Assembly: GCA_025548565.1 (NCBI GenBank)
Contig: JAJLPB010000008.1
Coordinates: forward strand, 186,001 to 250,000
Origin: Rugamonas sp. A1-17
GTDB lineage: Bacteria; Pseudomonadota; Gammaproteobacteria; Burkholderiales; Burkholderiaceae_D
Direction: 5' to 3'
DNA: 64,000 nucleotides
Of this stretch, positions 54,104 to 62,638 are shown one piece after another (positions within the stretch are counted from its first letter, which is position 1; every line of letters starts with the position of its first letter). A model generated the notes under the pieces. It was not told the DNA's origin and made no database searches. It was given only the letters and a program-made list of their open reading frames with translations. Both the position numbers and the translations under genes were made by a program.

Positions 54104-55206
54104 AGGCCATCGTGCGGAACGCCTCCCCCGGCTTGTGGCGCCTGGCCTGGCGGCGCTTGCGCGCCGACCGCGTGGCGATGATATCGCTGGCCGTGGTGGC
54201 GGCCTTCCTGCTGATGCTGCTGCTCTCGGCCAGCGGCTTGATCGTGGCCGACTGGGAGCGGGAGGTCGGTGTCAATTACGCGCCGCCCGGTTTCGTCGGC
54301 GCCGCGCCAGCGGTGCAGGCCGCGCCCGCGCAGGCGGCGCAGGCCTTGCCGGACAACCCCTTCGATCCGCTGGCCGACGACATCCGCGCCTTGCGCGCGC
54401 AGCTCGGCGCCGGCGGCGAGGGCGCCATCGACATGTATGGCGTGACCGATCCGCTGGCCGCCGATCTTGCCCAGCTGCGCGGCGCGCGGGGCGATACCGC
54501 AGGGGGCCATGCTGGCGCTGGCCGTCTGGCGACGCTGCCGTTCGGCGCCGACAAATGGGGACACGACATCATCAAGAAAACCATCAAGGGCGGCGAGACC
54601 TCGATCGTGGTTGGCCTGGTCGCGGCCTTGCTGGCGGTCAGCCTGGGCACTTTGTTCGGCGCGCTGTCCGGCTACTTCGGCGGCGTGGTGGACGACTTGT
54701 TCAACTGGTTCTACAGCATCTTCACCGCCATCCCTTCGGTGCTGATGATACTGGCCGTGGCCGCCGTGCTGCAGCAGAAGGGCGTGGCGACCATCGTGCT
54801 GATCCTCGGCCTGACCGGCTGGACCGGCCCCTACCGCCTGATCCGCGCCGAGTACATCAAGCACAAGGCGCGCGAATACGTGTTGGCCGCCGACGCCATC
54901 GGCGCCTCGCACTGGCGCCGGATGTTCGTCCACATCTTCCCCAACGTCAGCCACGTCGCGCTGGTGCAGATGTCGATCCTGGTGGTCGGCTTCATCAAGG
55001 CCGAGGTCATCCTCAGCTTCCTCGGCTTCGGCGTGCCGGTCGGCGTGGTCTCGTGGGGCAGCATGCTCAACGAGGCGCAGAACGAATTGATACTCGGCCG
55101 CTGGTGGCAGCTGACCGCCGCCGCCGTCGCCATGGCCCTGCTGGTGACGGCCTTCTCGCTGTTCACCGACGCCCTGCGCGACGCCCTCGACCCCAAGGTG
55201 AAATGA
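54100..55206 (+). CDS. Peptide ABC transporter permease (OppC type) with an extra periplasmic insert
   Basis: A 368-residue permease. After the first membrane helix (VAAFLLMLLLSASGLI) there is a long Ala/Pro-rich insert of roughly 90 residues (around NPFDPLADDIRALRAQLG and GGEGAIDMYGVTDPLAADL) before FGADKWGHDIIKKTIKGGETS, where standard OppC proteins have only a short loop. The EAA loop is ADAIGASHWRRMFVHIFPN. The insert sits on the periplasmic side and might dock the binding protein. Start and stop overlap neighbouring genes (ATGA). Confidence 0.9.
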   Translation: MKAIVRNASPGLWRLAWRRLRADRVAMISLAVVAAFLLMLLLSASGLIVADWEREVGVNYAPPGFVGAAPAVQAAPAQAAQALPDNPFDPLADDIRALRAQLGAGGEGAIDMYGVTDPLAADLAQLRGARGDTAGGHAGAGRLATLPFGADKWGHDIIKKTIKGGETSIVVGLVAALLAVSLGTLFGALSGYFGGVVDDLFNWFYSIFTAIPSVLMILAVAAVLQQKGVATIVLILGLTGWTGPYRLIRAEYIKHKAREYVLAADAIGASHWRRMFVHIFPNVSHVALVQMSILVVGFIKAEVILSFLGFGVPVGVVSWGSMLNEAQNELILGRWWQLTAAAVAMALLVTAFSLFTDALRDALDPKVK

Positions 55207-56933
55207 TGCGCGACACTCCTCTGCTGGACATCGCCGATCTGCGCATCGCCTTCCGCGTCGACCGCCACACGACCGTGGAGGCGGTCAAGGGCGTATCGTT
55301 CCAGGTGCCGCGCAACGCCACCGTCGCGCTGGTGGGCGAATCGGGCAGCGGCAAGTCGGTCAGCTCGTTGGCCGTGATGGGCCTGCTGCCGGCGGACGCC
55401 ACGGTCATCGACCCGGCCAGCCGCATCCGTTTCGACGGCCGCGACCTGCTGGCGCTGAACGCCGCCGAGCGCCGCGCCCTGTGCGGCAAGGACATCGCGA
55501 TGATCTTCCAGGAACCGATGTCGTCGCTGAACCCGGTCTTCACGGTGGGCGCGCAGATCGTCGAAGTGCTGCGCCTGCACATGGGCATGAGCGCGGCCCA
55601 GGCCCGCCGCCGCGCGCTGGAGCTGCTGGACGAGGTCGGCATTCCCGATCCCGCCGCCAGGATCGATGCCTATCCGAGCCAGATGTCCGGCGGCCAGCAG
55701 CAGCGGGTGATGATCGCCATGGCCATCGCCTGCGAGCCCAAGCTGCTGATCGCCGACGAGCCGACCACCGCGCTGGACGTCACGATCCAGAAGCAGATCA
55801 TGGAGCTGATTGCGCGTCTGCAAAAGCGGCACGCGATGGCGGTGCTGTTCATCACCCACGACCTTGGGCTGGTGGCCGAGATCGCCGACCACGTGATCGT
55901 CATGCGCCACGGCGAAGTGCGCGAGGCCGGTCCGGCGCAGCAGGTGCTCGGCCAGCCGCGCGACGGCTACACCAAGGCGTTGCTGCACTGCCGGCCGTCG
56001 CTGGACGCGCGGCCCTGGCACCTGCCGGTGATCGCCGATTACCTGGCCGACGTGGAGCATCAACGTTTTGCCGGCGGCGACATCGCCGAGGGGCAGGGCG
56101 TGACGCCGCTGCATCCGCTGGAACGCCAGCGCGGCTATGGGCCGGACGACCAGCCGGTGCTGGTGGTGAACAAGCTGAGCAAGAGCTTCCACGTGCGCGA
56201 GGGCTGGTTCGGCAAGCGCGAATTCCAGGCCGTGAAAGACGTGTCGTTCACGCTGGCGCGCGGCAAGACACTGGGCGTGGTGGGAGAATCCGGCTCGGGC
56301 AAGACCACCGTCGGCCTGACCTTGCTGCGGCTGCACCGGGCCAGCGGCGGCAGCGCCATGTTCGACGGCCGCGACCTGCTGGCGATGACGCCGCGCGAAT
56401 TCCAGGCCTACAAGCGCCGCATCCAGATCATCTTCCAGAACCCGTACGCCTCGCTCAACCCGCGCTTCACCGTGGGCCAGATCCTGCTGGAGCCGATGCG
56501 CATCCACCGCATCGGCGCCGACGACCGCGAGCGCGCCGTCATCGCGCATGAGCTGTTGGAAAAGGTCGGCCTGCCGGCCACGGCCTTCCAGCGCTATCCG
56601 CACGAGTTCTCCGGCGGCCAGCGTCAGCGCATCGCCATCGCCCGCTGCCTGACGATGAAGCCGGAGATCCTGGTGTGCGACGAGTCGGTGTCGGCGCTGG
56701 ACGTCTCGGTGCAGGCCCAAGTGCTGAACCTGCTGCAGGACTTGCAGGACGAGTTCGGGCTGTCCTACATCTTCATTTCGCACGACCTGTCGGTGGTGAA
56801 ATACATCGCCGACCAGGTGATGGTGATGCACCGTGGCGAGGTGGTCGAGCTGGCCGATTCGGACCAGCTGTACCGCCATCCCGCGCACCCCTACACGCGC
56901 GCGCTGCTGGCGGCCATACCGCGGCACGGTTAA
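55203..56933 (+). CDS. Peptide ABC transporter ATP-binding protein, fused double domain
   Basis: A 576-residue protein carrying two complete ABC ATPase domains, equivalent to OppD and OppF in one chain (as in YejF/GsiA). Domain 1: Walker A GESGSGKS, signature MSGGQQQRV, Walker B LLIADEPT. Domain 2: Walker A GESGSGKT, signature FSGGQRQRIAIARCL, Walker B ILVCDESVSALD. Each domain is followed by the short C-terminal oligopeptide-transporter extension (for example HPYTRALLAAIP). Start is the ATGA overlap with the upstream permease. It completes the importer. Confidence 0.94.
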   Translation: MMRDTPLLDIADLRIAFRVDRHTTVEAVKGVSFQVPRNATVALVGESGSGKSVSSLAVMGLLPADATVIDPASRIRFDGRDLLALNAAERRALCGKDIAMIFQEPMSSLNPVFTVGAQIVEVLRLHMGMSAAQARRRALELLDEVGIPDPAARIDAYPSQMSGGQQQRVMIAMAIACEPKLLIADEPTTALDVTIQKQIMELIARLQKRHAMAVLFITHDLGLVAEIADHVIVMRHGEVREAGPAQQVLGQPRDGYTKALLHCRPSLDARPWHLPVIADYLADVEHQRFAGGDIAEGQGVTPLHPLERQRGYGPDDQPVLVVNKLSKSFHVREGWFGKREFQAVKDVSFTLARGKTLGVVGESGSGKTTVGLTLLRLHRASGGSAMFDGRDLLAMTPREFQAYKRRIQIIFQNPYASLNPRFTVGQILLEPMRIHRIGADDRERAVIAHELLEKVGLPATAFQRYPHEFSGGQRQRIAIARCLTMKPEILVCDESVSALDVSVQAQVLNLLQDLQDEFGLSYIFISHDLSVVKYIADQVMVMHRGEVVELADSDQLYRHPAHPYTRALLAAIPRHG

Positions 56934-56958
56934 GCGGTTTTTAAGATAAGATATCTAT

Positions 56959-57912
56959 ATGGCGAACTTAATCCTTTTATTGCAAGAATATGGCGTACTG
57001 ATCGTGTTCGCCGTGGTGCTGGTCGAGCAGATCGGCTTGCCGATTCCCGCGTTCCCGCTGCTGATCGTGGCCGGCGCGCTCACGGTCAACGGCGACAGCA
57101 ACTGGCTGGCCGTGTTGTCGGTCAGTGTGGTCGCCTGCCTGATCAGCGACTATTTCTGGTTCCGCGCCGGCCGCTACTACGGCAAGCGCATCCTTCGCCT
57201 GCTGTGCAAGATTTCGCTGTCGCCCGATTACTGCGTCAGCCAGACCGAGGACAACTTCAACCGCTGGGGGCCGAAGGCGCTGGTGGTGGCCAAGTTCATC
57301 CCCGGTTTCAACACCATCGCGCCGCCGCTGGCGGGCGCGCTGGGCACCACCAACGCCACTTTCCTGGGCTTCAGCGTCGCCGGCGGCATCGTCTGGAGCG
57401 GCACCGGCATCGCCTTGGGCGCCGGCTTCCACACCCAGATCGACCAGGTGCTGGACGTGCTGAGCACCATGGGCACCACCGCGTTGATCGTGCTGGGGGT
57501 GTTGCTGCTGTTGTTCGTCATCTTTAAATATGTCGAGCGCAAGCGCTTCCGCCAATCGGTGGAAATCGAGCGCATCACCATCGACGACCTGAAAAAACTG
57601 CAGGAGCAGGGCAAACACCCGATACTGATCGACGCCCGCAGCGCAACGGCGCAAATGCTGGAACCGGCCGTGCCGGGCGCGCTGCTGTTCAACGGCGGCG
57701 AGCCCAGCCCTGAACTGATCGCGCTGGACAAAAATCATCACATCATCGTCTACTGCAGCTGCCCGAACGACGTCACCGCCGCCCACGTGGCGAAGGAGCT
57801 GATCAGCCACGGCTACACCCGTGCCCAGCCGCTGCATGGCGGCCTGGACGCCTGGAACGCCGCCTTCGGCAGACCCCGCGAAGTGGACGAGGGTAATACG
57901 GCCTCCGTCTGA
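56959..57912 (+). CDS. DedA-family membrane protein fused to a rhodanese domain
   Basis: A 317-residue fusion. The first two thirds are a DedA/SNARE-associated domain with LVEQIGLPIPAFPLLIVAGAL, the basic FRAGRYYGKRIL loop and the signature KFIPGFNTIAPPLAGAL. The last third is a rhodanese-like domain (PILIDARSATAQM ... IIVYCSCPNDVTAAHVAKEL) with a candidate active-site Cys in YCSCPND. DedA proteins are lipid scramblase/flippase-like and affect membrane homeostasis; the rhodanese would be cytoplasmic and may carry sulfur or act as a redox sensor (inference). Confidence 0.9.
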   Translation: MANLILLLQEYGVLIVFAVVLVEQIGLPIPAFPLLIVAGALTVNGDSNWLAVLSVSVVACLISDYFWFRAGRYYGKRILRLLCKISLSPDYCVSQTEDNFNRWGPKALVVAKFIPGFNTIAPPLAGALGTTNATFLGFSVAGGIVWSGTGIALGAGFHTQIDQVLDVLSTMGTTALIVLGVLLLLFVIFKYVERKRFRQSVEIERITIDDLKKLQEQGKHPILIDARSATAQMLEPAVPGALLFNGGEPSPELIALDKNHHIIVYCSCPNDVTAAHVAKELISHGYTRAQPLHGGLDAWNAAFGRPREVDEGNTASV

Positions 57913-57920
57913 CCCAGCTA

Positions 57921-57947
57921 CACCGCCCGTCCGGGCGGTTTTTTTTT
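57921..57947 (+). terminator. Intrinsic terminator of the DedA-rhodanese gene
   Basis: ACCGCCCG-TC-CGGGCGGT followed by eight T, 10 bp after the stop codon. Confidence 0.93.
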
Positions 57948-57955
57948 GCCCCTGA

Positions 57956-57971
57956 ATGGGAGCGCTCCCAT
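57956..57971. promoter_or_regulatory. LacI-type operator upstream of glk
   Basis: ATGGGAGCGCTCCCAT is a perfect 16-bp palindrome with the central CG and the TGGGAnCGnTCCCA form typical of LacI-family operators; sugar regulators of that family (for example CebR) bind this core. It lies 164 bp upstream of glk. No LacI-family gene is in the window. Confidence 0.65.
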
Positions 57972-57993
57972 GGAACGCTGACGCCCCTGGAAT

Positions 57994-58070
57994 CGTAGTC
58001 ATACTACGCAGAAAATATTCCGCATTGTAATTTCATGTGGCAAAGCTGCAGCATGTGTACTAAAACTACA
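57994..58070. promoter_or_regulatory. Two HexR/RpiR-like boxes upstream of glk
   Basis: CGTAGTCATACTACG (57994-58008, perfect palindrome) and TGTACTAAAACTACA (58056-58070) both fit the pattern TGTAnT-N3-AnTACA known for HexR, a repressor of glucose catabolism genes. Their centres are 62 bp apart, about six helical turns. A TTGCTT-N17-TTAAGC promoter-like pair follows at 58079-58107. Confidence 0.55.
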
Positions 58071-58134
58071 AACTTCACTTGCTTCGGATAGTGAAAATAC
58101 CTTAAGCTTAGGCCTCAACTATTTTCGATCTATC

Positions 58135-59160
58135 ATGACAGCTCAGTCCCTCCAAACGCCTCCCTCCCTGACCACTGCTTTCGCAAGTGGCCCGCGTCTG
58201 CTGGCGGACATCGGCGGCACCAACGCGCGCTTTGCGCTGGAAACCGCCCCGGGCAAGATTGAGGCGATCGAAGTACTGGCTTGTGCCGCGTATCCGACCT
58301 TGGCCGCCGCCCTGGTCGCCTACCTGGCCTCGCCGACCGTCACCCAGGCCGGCGTCACCGGCATCCGGAATGGCGCGATCGCTATCGCCAATCCGGTCAC
58401 CGGCGACATGGTGCGCATGACCAACCACCACTGGGAATTCTCGATCGAGGCGCTGCGCCGCGAAGTCAATTTCGACACGCTGGTCGTGGTCAACGACTTC
58501 ACCGCGCTGGCCAGCTCGCTGCCGCAGCTGTCGGCCACCCAGAAGCACCAGGTGGGCGGCGGCACGGCCATCGCCGGCACGCCGCTGGGCCTGATCGGCG
58601 CCGGCACCGGCCTTGGCGTTTCCGGCCTGATCCCGGGCAAGGACGGCTGGACCGCGCTGCTGAGCGAGGGCGGCCATGTCACCTTCTCGCCGGCCACCCC
58701 GACCGAAGTCGCCATCCTGCAATATGCATGGAAGGAATTCGAACACGTGTCCGCCGAGCGCCTGATGTCCGGCGCCGGCATCGAGCTGATCTACCGCGCG
58801 CTGGCCGACCACACCGACATGCCGGCCGAAAAGCTGAGCGCCGCGGAGATCTCGCGCCGCGCGCTGGCCGGCGAGTGCACGCTGTGCGACGAAGTCATCG
58901 AAGCGTTCTGCTGCATGCTGGGCACCATCGCCGGCAACATCGCCGTCACGCTCGGCGCGCAGGGCGGCATTTATATTGGCGGCGGCATCGTTCCGCGCCT
59001 GGGCGAGCGTTTCGACCGTTCCGGCTTCCGCGCCCGCTTCGAATCCAAGGGCCGCTTCAACAAATATCTGTCGGCCGTGCCGACCTGGGTGATCACGGCG
59101 GAATACCCGGCGTTCGTGGGTGTTTCGGCAATCTTGTCGGAAAGACTTGCTGCCGCGTAA
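58135..59160 (+). CDS. glk: Glucokinase
   Basis: A 341-residue kinase that phosphorylates glucose to glucose 6-phosphate with ATP. It has the phosphate-binding motif LLADIGGTNARFALE, the sugar/catalytic motif VVNDFTALASSLP with the catalytic Asp, GAGTGLGVSGLIPG, and SEGGHVTFSP. This is the proteobacterial Glk type rather than the ROK type. It has its own terminator and an elaborate upstream region with one LacI-type and two HexR-like boxes. Confidence 0.95.
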   Translation: MTAQSLQTPPSLTTAFASGPRLLADIGGTNARFALETAPGKIEAIEVLACAAYPTLAAALVAYLASPTVTQAGVTGIRNGAIAIANPVTGDMVRMTNHHWEFSIEALRREVNFDTLVVVNDFTALASSLPQLSATQKHQVGGGTAIAGTPLGLIGAGTGLGVSGLIPGKDGWTALLSEGGHVTFSPATPTEVAILQYAWKEFEHVSAERLMSGAGIELIYRALADHTDMPAEKLSAAEISRRALAGECTLCDEVIEAFCCMLGTIAGNIAVTLGAQGGIYIGGGIVPRLGERFDRSGFRARFESKGRFNKYLSAVPTWVITAEYPAFVGVSAILSERLAAA

Positions 59161-59169
59161 GGCAAGTTA

Positions 59170-59199
59170 CATTTCGATGACGTCGAAATGCGCTTTTTG
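59170..59199 (+). terminator. Probable terminator of glk
   Basis: CATTTCGA and TCGAAATG are perfect arms around TGACG, then CGCTTTTTG, 9 bp after the glk stop. Confidence 0.7.
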
Positions 59200-59470
59200 T
59201 CGTTTTATCAGGTACAATTCGGCTTGTTGGATGAAACGTCTCTGCTCGGTCATGCCCGAAAGCCACGCTCCCCGAGGTCGTTTCACGTAAAAGGTGAGGG
59301 CCTCGGCCATCGCCGGCATGTCCCTCTCTCCCGCCTGGCGCACATCGGCCCGGGCGTCGGAAAAACAGCTTCAGCGAGTATTCCAGCTGTCAGCGCCATG
59401 GGTGCTGGCCATTGCCTCACTGAATGTGATTGAATTCTTTCTTGCATAAAAATGCAACCACAAGATTGCT
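59200..59470. other. Intergenic region between glk and scpB
   Basis: The whole gap from the glk stop is 310 bp. A short ORF (59188-59433) runs through it but has no ribosome-binding site, no recognisable domain and a translation with no coherent character. I see no tRNA or repeat here; the scpB promoter is expected in it. Confidence 0.5.
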
Positions 59471-60250
59471 ATGGATACAGCTGAGGCTAAAAGAGTCCTC
59501 GAAACCGCTTTGCTATGCGCTCGTGAGCCATTGTCGATCCACAGTCTGAAGAAGCTGTTTGTCGAAGTGGACGATCAAGACCGGCCGCGCGGTCCCGGAG
59601 TCGGTTCCGATACGATCAAGGAATTGCTCGAAGAATTAAGGCTGGACTGGGCCGGCAAGGGTGTTGAAGTGATCAGCCTGTCGACCGGCTGGCGCTTCCA
59701 GAGCCGCCCCGAGATGAAGTTGTATCTCGACCGCCTGAACCCGGAAAAGCCGCCCAGGTATTCCCGGGCGACGCTGGAAACGCTGGCGATCATCGCCTAC
59801 CGGCAGCCGGTCACCCGGGGCGACATTGAAGAAATACGCGGCGTAGCCGTCAATTCGCAGACGATCAAGATGCTGGAGGACCGTGGCTGGGTGGACGCCA
59901 TCGGTTACCGCGACGTCGTCGGCCGCCCGGCTTTGCTGGGCACTACCAAGCAGTTTTTGGATGATTTGGGTTTGAATTCGCTGTCCCAGCTGCCTCCTTT
60001 GCAGCAAATCAGCGACTCGCAGGGCGGCGGACCGGACATGGAAGCGCTGGAAGCGGCCCTGCAGGAGAACTTTGACAAAGCGGCGCAGCAAGCCGCGCAA
60101 CAACCAGATGGTACGGAGAGCGAGTTGCCAGCGGCCCCAGCAGAAGCCGCGACTAGCCCGGAAGCCGGCCAGGAAGCACAAACACAATCCGCGCCCGATG
60201 TAACGGTTGACGCTGAGCACAACCAAGAAACGAACAATGAACAATCCTAA
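59471..60250 (+). CDS. scpB: Segregation and condensation protein B
   Basis: A 259-residue subunit of the SMC-ScpAB chromosome-condensing complex. The two winged-helix domains are recognisable: residues 1-80 (EAKRVLETALLCAREPLSIHSL) and 95-170 (RYSRATLETLAIIAYRQPVTRGDIEEIRG, then LLGTTKQFLDDLGL). The last 80 residues are a Gln/Ala/Glu-rich tail that looks disordered. The 3' end overlaps the next gene by 14 nt in another frame, so scpB and rluB are likely co-expressed. ScpA is not adjacent. Confidence 0.95.
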   Translation: MDTAEAKRVLETALLCAREPLSIHSLKKLFVEVDDQDRPRGPGVGSDTIKELLEELRLDWAGKGVEVISLSTGWRFQSRPEMKLYLDRLNPEKPPRYSRATLETLAIIAYRQPVTRGDIEEIRGVAVNSQTIKMLEDRGWVDAIGYRDVVGRPALLGTTKQFLDDLGLNSLSQLPPLQQISDSQGGGPDMEALEAALQENFDKAAQQAAQQPDGTESELPAAPAEAATSPEAGQEAQTQSAPDVTVDAEHNQETNNEQS

Positions 60251-62444
60251 TTCCCCAGAGACAGTCAACGACGTAGCGCCGGCCGAAGCGGCCGCCAAGC
60301 CTAAACGCCGTACCAAGGCCCAGATCGAGGCCGATACCGCGGCAGCGGCAGCCGGCGACGCGACGGTCGCCGCCAAGCCCAAGCGCAAGACGAAGGCCGA
60401 CGCCGAAGTCGCAGTCGCCGCCGATGCGCCGGCCCCGGTGAAGAAGCCGCGCGCCAAGCCGGCCGTCAAGTCCGCCGATGCCGCCGAAGCCGCGCCGCAA
60501 GCCGCCGCGCAAGCTGCCGCACCGGCGCCGGCCGAAGCACCGGTCAAGGCGCCACGCGCCAGGAAGCCAGCCGTCGTTGAAGCCGCGCCGGCAGAGCAGG
60601 CGGCACCTGCCGCAGCCCCTGCAGTCGAAGCGCAAGCCGCTCCTGCCGAAGGCGAGCGCGCAGCGCGCGGCCCGCGCGGTCCGCGTGGTCCACGCCAGAT
60701 GCGCGAACAGCGTGCCGTGCGCGAAGCGATGATGCCGCGTCCTGAACCTGTCGCAGCGGTCGAGGGCGAAGCCGCCCCTGCGGTGGAAGGCGCGGCGCCA
60801 GCCGAAGGCGGCAAGCCACGCCACGAGCGCGGCCCACGTCCTGACGGCCAGCGCAGCGGCAAGAACGGCAAAGGCAAGAATGGCAAGCCGCAGCGCGGCG
60901 GCCAGAACGCCGGCGGCGCCAAGCTCAACGATGCTGATGCCGCGTTCTCCTACGTCACCTCGGACGCCTTCGACAGCGACGAGCCGGCCAAGGGTCGCCA
61001 CGCCGCGCCGAAAGTGGTGCGCCGCGACCTGACCTCGGACGACGACGCGCCCAAGCTGCACAAGGTCCTGGCCGAAGCCGGCCTGGGTTCGCGCCGCGAC
61101 ATGGAAGAACTGATTGTTGCCGGCCGCGTGTCGGTCAACGGCGAGCCGGCCCACATCGGCCAGCGCATCCTGCCGACCGACGCCGTGCGCCTGAACGGCA
61201 AGTTGATCCAGCGCCGCGTCAGCAAGAAGCCGCCACGCGTGCTGGTGTACCACAAGCCTGCCGGCGAAATCGTCTCGATGGACGATCCGGAAGGCCGTCC
61301 ATCGGTGTTCGACCGCCTGCCGACCATGAAGGCCGGCAAATGGCTGGCCGTCGGCCGCCTGGACTTCAACACCGAAGGCCTGCTGCTGTTCACCACCTCC
61401 GGTGACCTGGCCAATCGCCTGATGCACCCGCGCTACCACATCGACCGCGAGTACGCCGTGCGTACGCTGGGCGTGCTGGAAGAAGGCATGCGCCAGAAGC
61501 TGCTGGCCGGCGTCGAGCTGGAAGACGGCTTGGCGCAGTTCTCCAAGATCGCCGATGGCGGCGGCGAGGGCATCAACAAGTGGTATCGCGTGATCATCGG
61601 CGAAGGCCGCAACCGCGAAGTGCGCCGCATGTTCGAAGCGATCGGCCTGACCGTGTCGCGCCTGATCCGTACCCGCTACGGCGCGATGACCTTGCCAAGC
61701 AGCCTGAAGCGCGGCCGCTGGGAAGAGCTGGAAGAAAATGCCGTGCGCGACATGTTGAGCGCCTACGGTGTCGAGAAGAAGGGCGGCGACGCGCCTGCGC
61801 CGCGCGGCAAGGGCCCGCAGCAGCAAGCCAAACCGGCCCAGAACAAGGGTCCGGAAAAGCGTCCGCAGCGCGGCCGTGGCGCCGAGCGCGATGACCGCGA
61901 CTTCGACGATGACGACGAGGACGATCACGACGAACCGAACTTCAACCGCGCCGACGTCAGCAATGACAACGTGATGCCGTTTGCCAAGGCGCCGCGCGGC
62001 AACGGCCGTGGCCAGGGTGGTTTCGGTGGCGGCCAGGGCCGTCCAGGCGGCAATGGCCAGGGTCGTCCAGGTGGCGCCCAGGGCAGCGGCCGTCCAAGTG
62101 GCAACGGCCAGGGCCGTCCGGCTGGTGGTGCGCAGACTTCGGGCCGTCCAGGTGGCCGTCCGCAAGGCATCGGCGGTTACGCCGGCGGCCGTCCGCTGGG
62201 CGAAGGCCCGGCGCGTCCGCAAGGCCAGGGTCCGCGTCCGCAAGGGCAGGGCCGCGGCCAGGGTGGGCAAGGCCAGGGCGGGCAGGGCGGCGGCCAATCG
62301 GCCAAGGGCCCGAGCCGTGGTCCGCGCCAGCCGGATCCGCTGCAGACCACTTTTGGTTTTGGCAATGCCAGCGCGCCGCGCCGCAACCAGCCGCCGCGCG
62401 GTGGCGCCATCGACCATGGCATGCCGCGCCGCCGCAAGGGATAA
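60237..62444 (+). CDS. rluB: 23S rRNA pseudouridine synthase RluB with long low-complexity tails
   Basis: A 735-residue protein, about twice the usual length. The enzyme core (roughly residues 270-520) has an S4 RNA-binding domain (KLHKVLAEAGLGSRRDMEEL) and the pseudouridine synthase motif VGRLDFNTEGLLLFT with catalytic Asp376, then RTRYGAMTLPSSLKRG. The N-terminal 230 residues are Ala/Pro/Lys-rich. The C-terminal tail is acidic and then a Gly/Arg/Gln/Pro-rich repeat region. Both tails are probably disordered RNA- or ribosome-contacting extensions. The start MNNPNSPETVNDV overlaps the 3' end of scpB. Confidence 0.92.
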   Translation: MNNPNSPETVNDVAPAEAAAKPKRRTKAQIEADTAAAAAGDATVAAKPKRKTKADAEVAVAADAPAPVKKPRAKPAVKSADAAEAAPQAAAQAAAPAPAEAPVKAPRARKPAVVEAAPAEQAAPAAAPAVEAQAAPAEGERAARGPRGPRGPRQMREQRAVREAMMPRPEPVAAVEGEAAPAVEGAAPAEGGKPRHERGPRPDGQRSGKNGKGKNGKPQRGGQNAGGAKLNDADAAFSYVTSDAFDSDEPAKGRHAAPKVVRRDLTSDDDAPKLHKVLAEAGLGSRRDMEELIVAGRVSVNGEPAHIGQRILPTDAVRLNGKLIQRRVSKKPPRVLVYHKPAGEIVSMDDPEGRPSVFDRLPTMKAGKWLAVGRLDFNTEGLLLFTTSGDLANRLMHPRYHIDREYAVRTLGVLEEGMRQKLLAGVELEDGLAQFSKIADGGGEGINKWYRVIIGEGRNREVRRMFEAIGLTVSRLIRTRYGAMTLPSSLKRGRWEELEENAVRDMLSAYGVEKKGGDAPAPRGKGPQQQAKPAQNKGPEKRPQRGRGAERDDRDFDDDDEDDHDEPNFNRADVSNDNVMPFAKAPRGNGRGQGGFGGGQGRPGGNGQGRPGGAQGSGRPSGNGQGRPAGGAQTSGRPGGRPQGIGGYAGGRPLGEGPARPQGQGPRPQGQGRGQGGQGQGGQGGGQSAKGPSRGPRQPDPLQTTFGFGNASAPRRNQPPRGGAIDHGMPRRRKG
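62010..62310 (+). repeat. Degenerate tandem repeats coding the RluB Gly/Arg/Gln tail
   Basis: Units like GGCCAGGGCCGTCCAGGTGG recur imperfectly and encode GQGRPGG-type and PQGQGP-type motifs. Repeat number is likely to vary between strains by slippage. Confidence 0.65.
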
Positions 62445-62461
62445 CCCCGCGTCCGGCGGCT

Positions 62462-62539
62462 GTCATTCCCGCGAAAGCGGGAATCCATCGCGCATCGTGG
62501 CTTGCGCAGCATGGGCTCCCGCGTTCGCGGGAGCGACGG
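62462..62539. repeat. BIME: two inverted REP-like units behind rluB
   Basis: The left unit starts GTCATTCCCGCGAAAGCGGG and continues AATCCA. The right unit contains GGCTCCCGCGTTCGCGGGAG followed by CGACGG. The arrangement matches the BIME at 2243-2323. It begins 17 bp after the rluB stop. Confidence 0.85.
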
Positions 62540-62609
62540 TGGCCCGTATTTCCGGGGCTTGTGGCCTTTTATGAACTGTTGTAAGCCTGCTTTTCCGCGC
62601 CGTGCGGCA

Positions 62610-62638
62610 TTGCAGCGCAGTTCATATAAGGTTATAAT
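62610..62638 (+). promoter_or_regulatory. Promoter of the rimP-nusA operon
   Basis: TTGCAG (62610-62615) and TATAAT (62633-62638) are exactly 17 bp apart. Transcription should start near 62645, leaving a leader of about 155 nt before rimP. Confidence 0.75.

Noticed and set aside
59188..59433. 81-codon ORF between glk and scpB
   Set aside because: No ribosome-binding site, it begins within the glk terminator, and the translation has no recognisable character.
59200..59470. Possible tRNA or small RNA gene between glk and scpB
   Set aside because: I could not form a cloverleaf or a hairpin with T tract in this stretch.
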